This document shows, one piece after another, positions 26,970-37,665 of a stretch of DNA of 64,000 nucleotides. Position 1 is the first letter of the stretch; each line of letters begins with the position of its first letter. The notes under the pieces are model-generated. The model searched no databases. It was not told the origin of the DNA and saw only the letters and a list, made by a program, of their open reading frames with translations. The stretch spans positions 186,001-250,000 of the forward strand of contig NZ_JAGPXE010000006.1 of the NCBI RefSeq assembly GCF_018070075.1, written 5' to 3'. This DNA comes from Saccharopolyspora endophytica (GTDB lineage: Bacteria; Actinomycetota; Actinomycetes; Mycobacteriales; Pseudonocardiaceae). A program made the position numbers and the translations under genes.

Positions 26970-27473
26970 CTAGGGAGATTCGGGCGACTCGGCCGATGCG
27001 CGCAGCTTCGGGGTCAATCGCTGGTGGTCGAGGGCGGCCAGACCGGCCTGGTCGATGGTCTCGGCGGTCTCGGCGGCGAAGTCGACCAGCTCCGCCACTG
27101 CGATGGAGTGCGGAGGCCCCTGGCTGTAGGGCCTGATGTGCTCGGCCGCCCGGCGCAGCAGAGCGGTGGCTCCGGTGGCGTTGCCGCGGTGCAGGTGGGT
27201 CAGGCCGACGGCGAGTTGGGCCAGTCCCTTCCACAGGGCGCGCTGCGCTTCGGGCGCTGTTTTCCACGCCCCTTCGAGGACTTCGTGGGCGTGGAACGGG
27301 CGTCCGTCGTCGAGGAGCTGTTGGGCCTGCTCCAGGCTCTCCTGCGGGGTGAGCACGAGATCTTCATCGATGCGCTCGACGCCCGGAGCGCCGTGCGGTA
27401 GCGGGCAGCCGAGCCCATCGCGCGGACGGGCGTTGCGGGCCCGCCCCTGTTCATCCCGGTCGCGTTGAGTCAT
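26970..27473 (-). CDS. DUF309-family protein
   Basis: A 167-residue helical protein matching the DUF309 pattern: DGRPFHAHEVLEGAWK near residue 55, then WKGLAQLAVGLTHLHRGN near 80. The function of the family is unknown. The first 40 residues are polar and probably disordered. It is followed by small hypothetical genes and shows no operon partner. Confidence 0.75.
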   Translation of the reverse strand: MTQRDRDEQGRARNARPRDGLGCPLPHGAPGVERIDEDLVLTPQESLEQAQQLLDDGRPFHAHEVLEGAWKTAPEAQRALWKGLAQLAVGLTHLHRGNATGATALLRRAAEHIRPYSQGPPHSIAVAELVDFAAETAETIDQAGLAALDHQRLTPKLRASAESPESP

Positions 27474-27543
27474 ACCCCGAGTGTCCCCGGTCTCCGGGTC
27501 TCATCTCAGGGGCCGGGACGAGACTGCCGGACACCTGCTAGAC

Positions 27544-27945
27544 ATGGTGTCCATGCGCAACCCGTGGACCGTGCACATCTCGGACGCGTTGCAGGTCCGG
27601 CTGGACCGCTACCGCGACGACCGTCCTGGCCGAACCACGACGACGGTGGTGTTCGAGGCCATCGGGCACCTGCGCGCGGATCTCCCGGAGCTGGTGCGCG
27701 CAGCGCGCGCCCGTCCGGCGTCGCCGTGGGCCAAACCGCGGTGGCAGCAGCGCTACCTCGGTTCCGGGCCGGTGCAGATCCGCCTCCGCCCCGGGGTCGC
27801 CGAAGCCGACGTGCTGGCCCAGGTCTCCGCCGAACTGGGCGGTCTGCCACCCGCGACATGGATCCCACCGCTGCTCAACGCCTACCTGCCCGGCCGCAAG
27901 GAACCCGACAACATGCCCTGGCTGATCCGGGAAACCGGCCCCTAG
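27544..27945 (+). CDS. Hypothetical protein, possible RHH-like N-terminus
   Basis: A 133-residue protein, unrecognised. The N-terminal 40 residues (NPWTVHISDALQVRLDRYRD) resemble a short strand then helix, as in ribbon-helix-helix proteins. The middle is Arg-rich and the end has PLLNAYLPGRKEPDNMPWL. No clear ribosome binding site precedes ATG 27544 or ATG 27553. The sequence ctagac just upstream could be part of a -10 element for a leaderless message. Confidence 0.6.
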   Translation: MVSMRNPWTVHISDALQVRLDRYRDDRPGRTTTTVVFEAIGHLRADLPELVRAARARPASPWAKPRWQQRYLGSGPVQIRLRPGVAEADVLAQVSAELGGLPPATWIPPLLNAYLPGRKEPDNMPWLIRETGP

Positions 27946-28150
27946 CAGGTCCTGGGATGGGTGACAGCCGTGCGATTGCGCAGGTGAGTGCACAGGTCGA
28001 GTGCGCGGCGGTGAGTGGCGAAAAAGGCCGGTTGCTCCTCATGTGAATTGCTCGAGACTGTCGGTAATTATCCCCTGTTCGAGGCTGGGGTTGTGGAGGA
28101 CGTTGGGTGGTGTCAGCCTCGCGCATCGCGCCACCCAGAACGGTCCGATC

Positions 28151-28345
28151 ATGCACTCGTCTCAGATCGCACAGCAGCCCGCGCGTCTTTCGGCGCCTCA
28201 CGTGTACCGCAACGCGTGCACCGGGACCTGGATATGCGACGTGGAAGGCACTCGCGCTCGGCCTGGGCCGGACAGCGCTCGGACCGTGTGCCGGAGTCAC
28301 GCAGAGGCGGTGCTCGTGGCGTTGAGCATCGGTTCCACGCGGTGA
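28151..28345 (+). CDS. Doubtful small ORF in a gene-poor stretch
   Basis: A 64-residue frame with two cysteines and the readable core NACTGTWICDVEGTRA. No ribosome binding site is evident. The stretch 27946-28493 otherwise holds no supported gene. A competing minus-strand frame starts at 28487 (MPFYHVLSRSDHNYVDVTGF) and becomes Arg-rich over this ORF. Only one of the two, if either, is real. Confidence 0.3.
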   Translation: MHSSQIAQQPARLSAPHVYRNACTGTWICDVEGTRARPGPDSARTVCRSHAEAVLVALSIGSTR

Positions 28346-28493
28346 CCCGTCTGGCGGTTCGCGCAGGGATGCGCTCGACGTGGACTTCGGCCCTGCGGGT
28401 GGAGATGACGAAGCCTTCTGGTTCGGTGAATCCCGTGACGTCGACGTAGTTGTGGTCGCTTCGGCTGAGGACGTGATAAAACGGCAACCCGGT

Positions 28494-29741
28494 TCACGTT
28501 TCCGCGACAGCGGTGAGGAGGCGTTGGATGGCTTCGTCGACCGTCGAGCGGGGACAGCCGAGGTTCACCCGCATGTAGCCGTGTCCGTCGATCCCGAACT
28601 TCTGGCCCTTGTCGAGCCAGAGGCGGGCCGTGGTGAGCATGAAGTCGTTGAGGGTTTCGGCGTCCATTCCCATGTGCCGGCAGTCCATCCACGCCAGGTA
28701 CAGGGAGTCGGCGGGGAGCACGCGCACTTTCGCGGTGGCGTCGTTGACGGAGTTGGCGAAATGCCGGTGGTTGCCGCGCAGGTAGGTGAGCAGTTCTTCC
28801 AGCCAGGGCTCACCGTGTGCGTAGGCGGCCTCGGCTGCGACCATTCCGAGGATGTTGACGATCGGGAACATGTTGCGGTCGTACTGACGCAGCAGTTCCT
28901 CGCGAAGTCCCCGGTGGGGAACGAAGACGTTCGCGCTTTGCAATCCGGGCAGGTTGAAGGTTTTGCTCGGGGCTGTGCAGGTGATGCTGTTGCGCGCGAA
29001 TTCGTCTGAGAGCGAGGCGAACGGAACGTGCTTCTTCGACGGGTTCATGATCAGGTCTTGGTGGATCTCGTCGGAGACGACGAGGATTCCGCGTCGGATG
29101 CAGATCTCACCCATCGTCGTGAGCTCGTCCTCGGTCCAGACGTTCCCGGTCGGGTTGTGGGGGTGACTGAGGATGAACAGCTTGGTGTTGGGCCGGATCG
29201 CGGATTCGAAGGTGCGTGCGTCGAACCGATAGCCGTTCTCGGTGCGTTGCAGCGGGGCGAGGGCGAGGTGGCGGCCGTTGAGCAGGATGTCGTCGTGGAA
29301 GTGCCCGTAGACCGGTGGTTGGATGAGGATTGAATCGCCCGGCGCGGAGAACGCCTGCACTGCGGTCTTCAACGTGGTGATGATGCCCGGGGTCTGCAGG
29401 ATCCATTCCTTGGGCACGTCCCAGCCGAATCGCCTGTGCTGCCAGTTGCTCACGGCCTCGACGTAGCTGTCGGTCGCGCCTCCCGGGTAGCCGAAGACGC
29501 CGTGATCCACGGCTTCGTGGAGTGCGTCGATCACGACCTGCGGGGCTTTGAAATCGGTGTCGGCGACCCACATCGGGAGCGGGTCGGCGGCGGCCTGCTC
29601 GGGCGTCAGCAGATCGTTCGCGCAGGCCCACTTCATGGAGTTGGATCTCTTGCGATCGACGGCTTGATCGAAGATCGAGTTCGGAACTCCACCCGAGGAG
29701 TTCGATGCCGCCTCGACCTGGTGATCAATCTCGATTGCCAT
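28494..29741 (-). CDS. MalY/PatB-type PLP C-S lyase or aminotransferase
   Basis: A 415-residue fold-type I PLP enzyme of the MalY/PatB group, which includes cystathionine beta-lyases. Near the N-terminus PLPMWVADTDFKAP is the group signature. SHPHNPTGNVW and VVSDEIHQDL lie in the cofactor domain, and the PLP lysine is in TAPSKTFNLPGLQ near residue 240. ATG 29741 is chosen by homology of the start. It is divergent from an Lrp/AsnC regulator 81 bases away, which probably responds to its amino-acid substrate. Confidence 0.85.
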   Translation of the reverse strand: MAIEIDHQVEAASNSSGGVPNSIFDQAVDRKRSNSMKWACANDLLTPEQAAADPLPMWVADTDFKAPQVVIDALHEAVDHGVFGYPGGATDSYVEAVSNWQHRRFGWDVPKEWILQTPGIITTLKTAVQAFSAPGDSILIQPPVYGHFHDDILLNGRHLALAPLQRTENGYRFDARTFESAIRPNTKLFILSHPHNPTGNVWTEDELTTMGEICIRRGILVVSDEIHQDLIMNPSKKHVPFASLSDEFARNSITCTAPSKTFNLPGLQSANVFVPHRGLREELLRQYDRNMFPIVNILGMVAAEAAYAHGEPWLEELLTYLRGNHRHFANSVNDATAKVRVLPADSLYLAWMDCRHMGMDAETLNDFMLTTARLWLDKGQKFGIDGHGYMRVNLGCPRSTVDEAIQRLLTAVAET

Positions 29742-29822
29742 GCGCCCAGCATAGGACGTTCGCCCGGCAAGTTGTTCGCTTCTCTTGCTGCGAATACGCG
29801 CTAGGTGGCAACATTTCCAGCT

Positions 29823-30311
29823 ATGGATGCCGTCGATCGCGAAATTCTTGCCCTCCTGCAGCGGGACGGGCGCATCACGCTGACCGAGCTCGCCGAGCAG
29901 GTCCGGCTCAGCGTCTCGCGCTGCCAGCGGCGCGTCCGTGAGTTGGAGCGCACTGGTGTCATCGCCGGTTACCACGCCTCGGTCGACGCGGCATCGCTGG
30001 GATACGGGTTCGAGGTCTTGGCGTTCGCGACGCTCAGCCGACCGGATGCGGTCGCCGAATTCGACGCCGCGCTCGCCGAAGTTCCTCAGGTCATCGAAGC
30101 GCAGCGGCTCTTCGGCGAACCGGACTACCTGATCCGGCTGGTCGCTCCGGATCTCGACTACTACCAGCGGCTGTACGAGAACGTGCTCGTCCGGCTCCCC
30201 GGGTTGCAGGGCCTGAGCTCCACGATCGTGATGAAGCACGCGGTCCGGGCCCGGCCTTTGCCGGATCGGCCTCCGCACGCACTGCCGACGGAGCTCGGTG
30301 CGGAGAGCTGA
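29823..30311 (+). CDS. Lrp/AsnC-family regulator
   Basis: A 162-residue Lrp-type protein. The N-terminal helix-turn-helix has MDAVDREILALLQRDGR and LSVSRCQRRVRELERTG. The C-terminal RAM domain runs to about 145, with GEPDYLIRLVAPDLDYYQRL. The ATG at 29823 gives the usual family start; a GTG at 29805 would add six residues. Lrp-type regulators usually control the adjacent divergent gene, here the MalY-like enzyme. Confidence 0.85.
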   Translation: MDAVDREILALLQRDGRITLTELAEQVRLSVSRCQRRVRELERTGVIAGYHASVDAASLGYGFEVLAFATLSRPDAVAEFDAALAEVPQVIEAQRLFGEPDYLIRLVAPDLDYYQRLYENVLVRLPGLQGLSSTIVMKHAVRARPLPDRPPHALPTELGAES

Positions 30312-30418
30312 CCGGCCGCGATCTGGTGGCCGTTGTGCCGGGCTGGCCCATCGTCTCGCGCAGGCGAGGGCCGTAGGGCGCAACCGGGTCCCAGCGGCCG
30401 CGTGCTGAACAGGTCCGA

Positions 30419-31972
<1,554 letters not shown>

Positions 31973-32172
31973 CGCTGGATCATCTCCTCGGGGACGTGGG
32001 CTCGGCGCAGCGGCTAGCGGAGTGGGTCGGTGCTCGAGCTCTCGGTCACGAGGACAACTACCACGGCGTGCGGCCTGATGCCCAGAGCGCAGCGACGGTT
32101 CTGCGATGCGAGCCCGTCCTGCCGGCAGTCGGCTCTGGCTCTGTTCGGCGGAGTGATCGACCGCGGCGGACG

Positions 32173-32541
32173 TCATCGGCAGCCGGTACCCAGGCAGTTG
32201 ACGTGCAGGAACATCCTGCCGTCGAGCCGGAGGGCGTAGTCCTCGCGTTGGGCCGGGGTGCCCGCTGCGGTGACCACGCCGTGCACGGTCACCGCGGCGT
32301 CGTCCGGCGTCGAAGCCGTGCACTCGACGGTGAAGTCGGAGCCGAGGTGGGCGTTCTCGGCGCCGGTGCTGCGGCACGCCGGGCGATCTCGCAGCAGAAC
32401 GCCGTGCTTCGCCAGCTCGACCCGAGCGCCCAGGGAGACGGCGTTGCGGTACCCGGCGGCCGAGATCGCCTTCGCCGGGTCTGCGCAGCCGCTGACCACC
32501 AGGGCGACCACTGCCAGTGCCAGCGCCAGTCCCGTCCTCAT
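32173..32541 (-). CDS. Small secreted lipoprotein
   Basis: A 122-residue protein with a lipoprotein signal: MRTGLALALAVVALVVSGC, the Cys being residue 19. The mature part has four more cysteines and a core around VELAKHGVLLRDRPAC. It is similar in layout to small actinobacterial DUF4333-like lipoproteins; this is a weak suggestion. Its ATG overlaps the hydrolase stop by four bases (ATGA), so translation is coupled. Confidence 0.65.
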   Translation of the reverse strand: MRTGLALALAVVALVVSGCADPAKAISAAGYRNAVSLGARVELAKHGVLLRDRPACRSTGAENAHLGSDFTVECTASTPDDAAVTVHGVVTAAGTPAQREDYALRLDGRMFLHVNCLGTGCR

Positions 32542-33314
32542 CTCCTGCTTTCCGTCGCGGCCTCGATGGTCTTGACGACCACGTCCGGACATTCCCACGC
32601 GACCTGGTGCCGGCTGTGGGGCAGCAGGCGGTGGCGACCTCCCAGGAGCCGTGCCAGGCGGGTGTGGCACCTCGTCCACCGCACGGCCGCGTTCGCGCGC
32701 ATCCCCCCGACGGCGGTGAGGATCCAGACGGGTACGGGGGGAAACGTCGTGCGCTGCCGGAGCACGGCCAGGTCTCGCAGCATCGGCTCGAAGGCGAGGT
32801 ACTCCTGCCACGCCGCGGTGATCGCGGCCGGTGAGCGGAAGCGGGCACGTCCGGCCGCTCGCACCGCCGGTGGCAGCGGTCGGGACGTCTGCGCACGCGC
32901 ACCGGCCGTCCAGATGGCTGGTCCGAAGGGTGCGATGCAGGGGGCCGCGCGGCGGCCCAGCACCTCTGCGGCCTGCAGCGACCACTCCGGCTGCGGCGAA
33001 GCGCTGCCGCAACTGGGGTCCAGCAGCACGAGCGCGCGCAGCGAGCTCGGATGCCGCCGACCCATCGCCTCGGCGTGCAGCGCCGAGACCGAATGCGCGA
33101 CCACCACCGCACCGCCGTGCCGGTCCGCGGCGGCGCCCAGCCGGTCGGCCTCGTCATCCAGGGTGGGCAACCCCGGTCGCGGAGCGCACCCGTCGAGGCC
33201 GGGGCGTTCCAGCCGATGCACGCGAAGCGCCGACAACGGGGTCAGGACCGGTTCCCAGTCGTAGGCGGCACCGGCCATTCCGGAGGTCAGCAGCACCGAG
33301 GGCGATTCAGGCAT
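32538..33314 (-). CDS. Alpha/beta hydrolase
   Basis: A 258-residue alpha/beta-hydrolase. The oxyanion region is LLTSGMAGAAYDW near the start. The likely nucleophile Ser is in VVVAHSVSALHA near 75, an AHSVS variant of the usual GxSxG. A possible acid follows ALVLLDPSCG, and His residues cluster near RHRLLPHSRHQVAWE at the end. The ATG overlaps the DUF998 stop by eight bases and the 3' end overlaps the lipoprotein start. Substrate unknown; it may be a lipid ester given the membrane neighbours. Confidence 0.75.
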   Translation of the reverse strand: MPESPSVLLTSGMAGAAYDWEPVLTPLSALRVHRLERPGLDGCAPRPGLPTLDDEADRLGAAADRHGGAVVVAHSVSALHAEAMGRRHPSSLRALVLLDPSCGSASPQPEWSLQAAEVLGRRAAPCIAPFGPAIWTAGARAQTSRPLPPAVRAAGRARFRSPAAITAAWQEYLAFEPMLRDLAVLRQRTTFPPVPVWILTAVGGMRANAAVRWTRCHTRLARLLGGRHRLLPHSRHQVAWECPDVVVKTIEAATESRR

Positions 33315-33984
33315 CGACACCACCCGCGGATGGAGTTCGACGGGCGTGGCCGACGGCCAACGCGATCAGCCACGTCGCGATGAGGCCGAGCTGCGCTCGT
33401 TGGGTCACCCCGGCTCCCACGCCCAACCACAGCGCTCCCAGCGTTGCCACCGTCGCCAGCCCGGTCAGCGAGCACCACGCCCAGCCCCAGCGTGCGCGCG
33501 GCCCGATACCGGCCGTGGCCAGCCCGCCCATGGCCACGAGCACGCCCAGCGCCGCAACGGAGCTGGTCATCTCGTGCACCGCGTGGGTGGCGGGGAGCGC
33601 TCCCACGAGCTCTCGCACCGCGCATCCCGAGTCGACGTAGCTCGCGCACGTCATCGGGGTCAGCGCTCCGTCCAGCCCGGTGGCGACGCCGAAGACCAGC
33701 AGACCGCTCCACCCCACGACCCCGCCGCCGTGGGACCGGATCCCGGCCAGGGCGGCTGCGGCGGCCAGCAACCCGGCGAGCCCGTCACCGATGCGGAAGA
33801 GCCCGCTACCAGGTTGGTCGCGGGCGGCGAATTCGCTGACGTAGCCGTTGAGCGCGTCCAGATCCGGATTGATCCACGGCCCCAGCAGCCACAGGCTGTA
33901 GAGGACAGCGGCGCCCGCGCAGCATCCTGCAACCGCACGTACCTCCCACCGGGCCGCAACCCGGGCATCGGAGTCGGCCGGCAT
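33307..33984 (-). CDS. DUF998-type membrane protein
   Basis: A 225-residue integral membrane protein with about six spans, matching DUF998 in the motif WINPDLDALNGYVSEFAARDQ after the first helix. Family function is unknown. The ATG has agga upstream. It leads a three-gene coupled operon (membrane protein, hydrolase, lipoprotein) divergent from lysX by 70 bases, so a shared role in the cell envelope is plausible. Confidence 0.72.
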   Translation of the reverse strand: MPADSDARVAARWEVRAVAGCCAGAAVLYSLWLLGPWINPDLDALNGYVSEFAARDQPGSGLFRIGDGLAGLLAAAAALAGIRSHGGGVVGWSGLLVFGVATGLDGALTPMTCASYVDSGCAVRELVGALPATHAVHEMTSSVAALGVLVAMGGLATAGIGPRARWGWAWCSLTGLATVATLGALWLGVGAGVTQRAQLGLIATWLIALAVGHARRTPSAGGVDA

Positions 33985-34054
33985 GAACTGTCCTAGGGTC
34001 GTGAGGTCAGCAGCGATCGTCCACTGCATGCCAGCTTAAGCGGAGGAGGTACGG

Positions 34055-37000
34055 ATGGGTCGGGCAGCATCGGTGGGCCGGTCGACGAGCGAGTGGGGGC
34101 CTGCGACCGAGCCGGACTGGACGGCTCGAGTCCCGCGGATCGTTGCCGGAACGCTCGTGTGCATCGCCGTCCTGTGCGCCCTGGCCGCCGTCGGAGCGGC
34201 GTTCCGGAGCGGGATGCAGCCGGTGCGGGAGTTCATCGACCTGGTGCTGTTCCCGGCTCCTGCCAACCTCGGCTACGCGGCCTTCCTGCTGGTGCTCGCA
34301 GGGGCGTTGGGACGTCGCAAGCGCATCGCCTACCGGATCCTGCTGCTGGTGCTGGCCTTGCAGCTGCTCCTGTCGGGGCTGGTGCTGCTGATCGTCCTCG
34401 CGGTCCCGTGGGAGCCGGGTCTCGTCGAGCAGGTGCTGCCGAGCGGTGTGCGGTGGTCGCTGGGTGCGAACGTGCTGCTCACCACGGCCGCGATGGTGGT
34501 TCTGGGGTTGGCCTCGCGGCAGTTCTACGGACGGGTGCAGCGCGCCAGCGTGCCCAAGGCGCTGGTGACCTTCGCCGGACTCGCCGCGGTGTTCATCGTG
34601 CTGGGGTACGGACTGGTCACGGTGTTCTCCGGCTCCTTGCACGATTCCGCTGACCAGTTCAGCTGGACGGTCGAACGAGTCCTGGGAGGAGCGGTGCCCC
34701 TGGACATCACCCGGGCCGGGGAAGCTCCGGGCTGGGTGAACCTCGTGCTCGGCACGTTCGGGATGGCCACGCTGTTCGCCGCGCTGGCGGTGCTCTTCCG
34801 ATCCCAGCGCACCGCCTCGGTCCTGCCTGCTGCCGACGAGCGCCGGGTGAGGGCGTTGCTGGCCGATCACGGCGAGGTCGACTCGCTGGGGTACTTCGCC
34901 ACGCGGCGGGACAAAGCGGTGCTCTTCTCCGACAGCGGCAAGGGCGCCATCAGCTATCGCGTGGTCGCAGGCGTCTGCTTGGCCAGCGGTGACCCGCTCG
35001 GTGACCCCGAAGCGTGGGGACCGGCGATCGAGCGATGGCTGGGGATGTGCCGGGACTACGCCTGGCGGCCGGCCGTGATCGGCGCCGGCGAGCGCGGCGC
35101 CCGCGCCTACGCGCGGGCCGGCTTGAAGATCCTTCGGCTGGGTGACGAAGCGGTTCTGGACCTGTCCACCTTCAACCTCGAAGGCCGCGAGATGCGGCCG
35201 GTGCGCCAGGCGGTGAACCGGTTGCACCGCGACGGATACCGGACGCGGATCCGCAGGCAGGAGGAGATCTCGGCGGAGGAGATGGCCGAGGTCGCCCGCC
35301 GCGCTGGGCAGTGGCGGGGAGGCGACACCGAACGCGGTTTCTCGATGGCGCTGGGCCGGTGGGGCGACCCGGCCGATGGCGGATGCGTGCTGGTCGAAGC
35401 CGTGAACGCCGACGGTGAGGTGTGCGCGATGCTGTCCTTCGTGCCGTGGGGACGCACCGGCCTGTCGTTGGAAGCCATGCGCCGAGCGCCCGAGAGCGAC
35501 AACGGGCTGGTGGAGTTGATGATCAGCTCCCTGGCGCGTTCGGGAGGGCATGCGCGGGGCGCGACGCCTGCGGGCCTCCAGCGGCTCTCGCTGAACTTCG
35601 CGGTCTTCCGAGAGGCGTTCGAGGGCGGCGCCCGGTTGGGCGCAGGCCCGGTGCTGCGGACCTGGCGCGGGATCCTGCTGTTCTTCTCGCGTTGGTGGCA
35701 GTTGGAGTCGTTGTACCGCTCGAACGCCAAGTACCAGCCCGACTGGGTGCCTCGGTTCATCGGTTTCGGCGATCGGCGCGATCTGGCCCGAGTCGGGTTC
35801 GCCTCGGCGGTGGCCGAGGGGTTCGTGCCCCTGCTTGGTTCGAGTGGCACCGCCACCCCTGCCGCGGCCGCACCCGGTGAGGACCGGATGCCGGTGACCG
35901 AGCCGCACGAGCACGAGCCCGGTCGCCGATCGGTTCCCGAGCAGATGCGGGTTCGCCTGGACAGGGTCGACAAGATCCGGGCAGCCGGGGGCGACCCGTA
36001 CCCGGCGCAGGTCCCGCGCACCGATTCCTGCGCGGAGATCGTCGAACGGCATGCCGGAACCGAACCGGTTACCCGCACCGGCGAACGCACCGCGGTCACC
36101 GGCCGAGTCGTGCTGATGCGTGACCACGGGCGGTTGTGCTTCGCCACCTTGCGCGATTGGTCCGGGTACCTGCAGGTCATGTTCACCACCTCCGATACCG
36201 GTGCAGCTCGGTGGCGAGCGTGGAAGAACGAGGTCGACATCGGCGACCAGGTCTCGGTGCAGGGGGAGGTCATCACCACGCGTCACGGCGAGACCACGGT
36301 GTTGGCCGATGAGTGGACCTTGGCCTCCAAGTGCCTGCGTCCCCTGCCGGACAAGCACGCCGGTCTCACCGACCCGGAGACCCGATCCCGAGCGCGCTCG
36401 GTGGACCTCATCGTCGGTACCGAGGCCCGGGACATGTTGCGGGCCCGCTCGGCCGCCTTGCAGGCGTTGCGCTCGACGCTGACCGGCCACCGGTTCCTGG
36501 AAGTCGAGACGCCGATCCTCCAACCCGTGCACGGTGGTGCCTCGGCGCAGCCGTTCCGGACTCACATCAACGCCTACGACATGCCGCTGTACCTGCGCAT
36601 CGCCCCGGAGCTCTACCTGAAGCGGCTGTGCGTGGGCGGGGTGGAACGGGTCTTCGAACTCGGACGAACGTTCCGCAACGAGGGCGTCTCGGCCCGGCAC
36701 AACCCGGAATTCACGATGCTGGAGGCGTATCAGGCCCACGCCGATTACGCGGTGATGCGGCAGCTGTGCGAAGAGCTCGTGCAGGCCGCGGCCACTGCCG
36801 TGCACGGAGCGCCGGTCGCTCGGCGGCAGGGCACCGGCGATCGTGCCGAGGAGATCGACCTGTCCGGGAGCTGGCCGGTGATCACCGTGCACGAGGCGTT
36901 GTCCTCGGCGCTGGGGGAGGAGATCACCCCGGAGACCCCGTCGGAACAGTTGCGGTCGTTGTGCGAGCGGACGCAGGTCTCCTTCGATCCGGACTGGCCC

Positions 37001-37420
37001 CGTGGCGCGTTCGTGGTCGAGCTCTACGAGCGCTTGGTCGAGCGCCGCACGACGCGACCGACGTTCTACACCGATTTTCCGGTCGATGTCTCTCCGCTGA
37101 CCCGCCCGCACCGCCACGACCCGAGGCTGGCCGAACGCTGGGACCTGGTCGCTTTCGGCGTGGAGATCGGAACCGCCTACTCCGAACTCGTCGATCCGAT
37201 CGAGCAGCGCCGCCGTTTGACCGAGCAGTCGCTGCAGGCGGCCGGTGGTGATCCGGAGGCGATGGAGCTGGACGAGGACTTCCTGCGCTCGCTGGAATTC
37301 GCCATGCCGCCCACCGGCGGACTCGGACTGGGCGTGGACCGCCTGCTGATGTTGCTCACCGGCCGCCCGATCCGGGACACGTTGCCGTTCCCCCTGACCC
37401 GCCCCGCAGGCCGCACCTGA
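34055..37420 (+). CDS. lysX: Bifunctional lysylphosphatidylglycerol synthase / lysyl-tRNA synthetase
   Basis: A 1121-residue fusion. The N-terminal 250 residues hold about six to seven membrane spans. A cytoplasmic DUF2156 aminoacyl transferase domain (about 270-560) transfers lysine from tRNA to phosphatidylglycerol. Then come an OB-fold anticodon domain (about 660-765) and a class II synthetase core with motif 2 around FELGRTFRNEGVSARHNPEF and motif 3 GGLGLGVDRLLMLL near the end. The product makes the membrane less negative and resists cationic peptides. The ATG has aggagg six bases upstream. Both halves look intact. Confidence 0.92.
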   Translation: MGRAASVGRSTSEWGPATEPDWTARVPRIVAGTLVCIAVLCALAAVGAAFRSGMQPVREFIDLVLFPAPANLGYAAFLLVLAGALGRRKRIAYRILLLVLALQLLLSGLVLLIVLAVPWEPGLVEQVLPSGVRWSLGANVLLTTAAMVVLGLASRQFYGRVQRASVPKALVTFAGLAAVFIVLGYGLVTVFSGSLHDSADQFSWTVERVLGGAVPLDITRAGEAPGWVNLVLGTFGMATLFAALAVLFRSQRTASVLPAADERRVRALLADHGEVDSLGYFATRRDKAVLFSDSGKGAISYRVVAGVCLASGDPLGDPEAWGPAIERWLGMCRDYAWRPAVIGAGERGARAYARAGLKILRLGDEAVLDLSTFNLEGREMRPVRQAVNRLHRDGYRTRIRRQEEISAEEMAEVARRAGQWRGGDTERGFSMALGRWGDPADGGCVLVEAVNADGEVCAMLSFVPWGRTGLSLEAMRRAPESDNGLVELMISSLARSGGHARGATPAGLQRLSLNFAVFREAFEGGARLGAGPVLRTWRGILLFFSRWWQLESLYRSNAKYQPDWVPRFIGFGDRRDLARVGFASAVAEGFVPLLGSSGTATPAAAAPGEDRMPVTEPHEHEPGRRSVPEQMRVRLDRVDKIRAAGGDPYPAQVPRTDSCAEIVERHAGTEPVTRTGERTAVTGRVVLMRDHGRLCFATLRDWSGYLQVMFTTSDTGAARWRAWKNEVDIGDQVSVQGEVITTRHGETTVLADEWTLASKCLRPLPDKHAGLTDPETRSRARSVDLIVGTEARDMLRARSAALQALRSTLTGHRFLEVETPILQPVHGGASAQPFRTHINAYDMPLYLRIAPELYLKRLCVGGVERVFELGRTFRNEGVSARHNPEFTMLEAYQAHADYAVMRQLCEELVQAAATAVHGAPVARRQGTGDRAEEIDLSGSWPVITVHEALSSALGEEITPETPSEQLRSLCERTQVSFDPDWPRGAFVVELYERLVERRTTRPTFYTDFPVDVSPLTRPHRHDPRLAERWDLVAFGVEIGTAYSELVDPIEQRRRLTEQSLQAAGGDPEAMELDEDFLRSLEFAMPPTGGLGLGVDRLLMLLTGRPIRDTLPFPLTRPAGRT

Positions 37421-37474
37421 CACGCGGCCGGACGAAGCCTCCAGCGGCGGTGCGGCTGAAGGGAAGCTACGCAC

Positions 37475-37665
37475 ATCGACGGCCTGTTCGCCGAGTACAT
37501 GCCTGCGCCGCAGGAGATCTGGTTGAGGCTGCCCGAGGGAGTCCCGGTCGGGCTCGTGCCGGCCCACCTGTCGCGGCGGATGGGCGCGGCTCACGTCGTG
37601 GTCGTCGAACCGAACCCGTTCCGCCGGGCGCGTTGGATGCTCGGGAGGGTGCGTCGTCGGGCATC
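37475..37665 (+). pseudogene. Zinc alcohol dehydrogenase fragment
   Basis: The plus frame reads HIDGLFAEYMPAP, then RLPEGVP, then GAAHVVVVEPNPFRRAR. The first two segments and the last are parts of a threonine-dehydrogenase-like zinc dehydrogenase that are normally more than 50 residues apart. The linker is missing, so an internal deletion is likely. Nothing precedes or follows in frame. Confidence 0.45.

Noticed and set aside
28149..28487. Minus-strand 112-residue frame downstream of the MalY-like gene
   Set aside because: The first 45 residues look natural, but the rest is Arg- and Pro-rich and antisense to another doubtful ORF. There was not enough support to call it.
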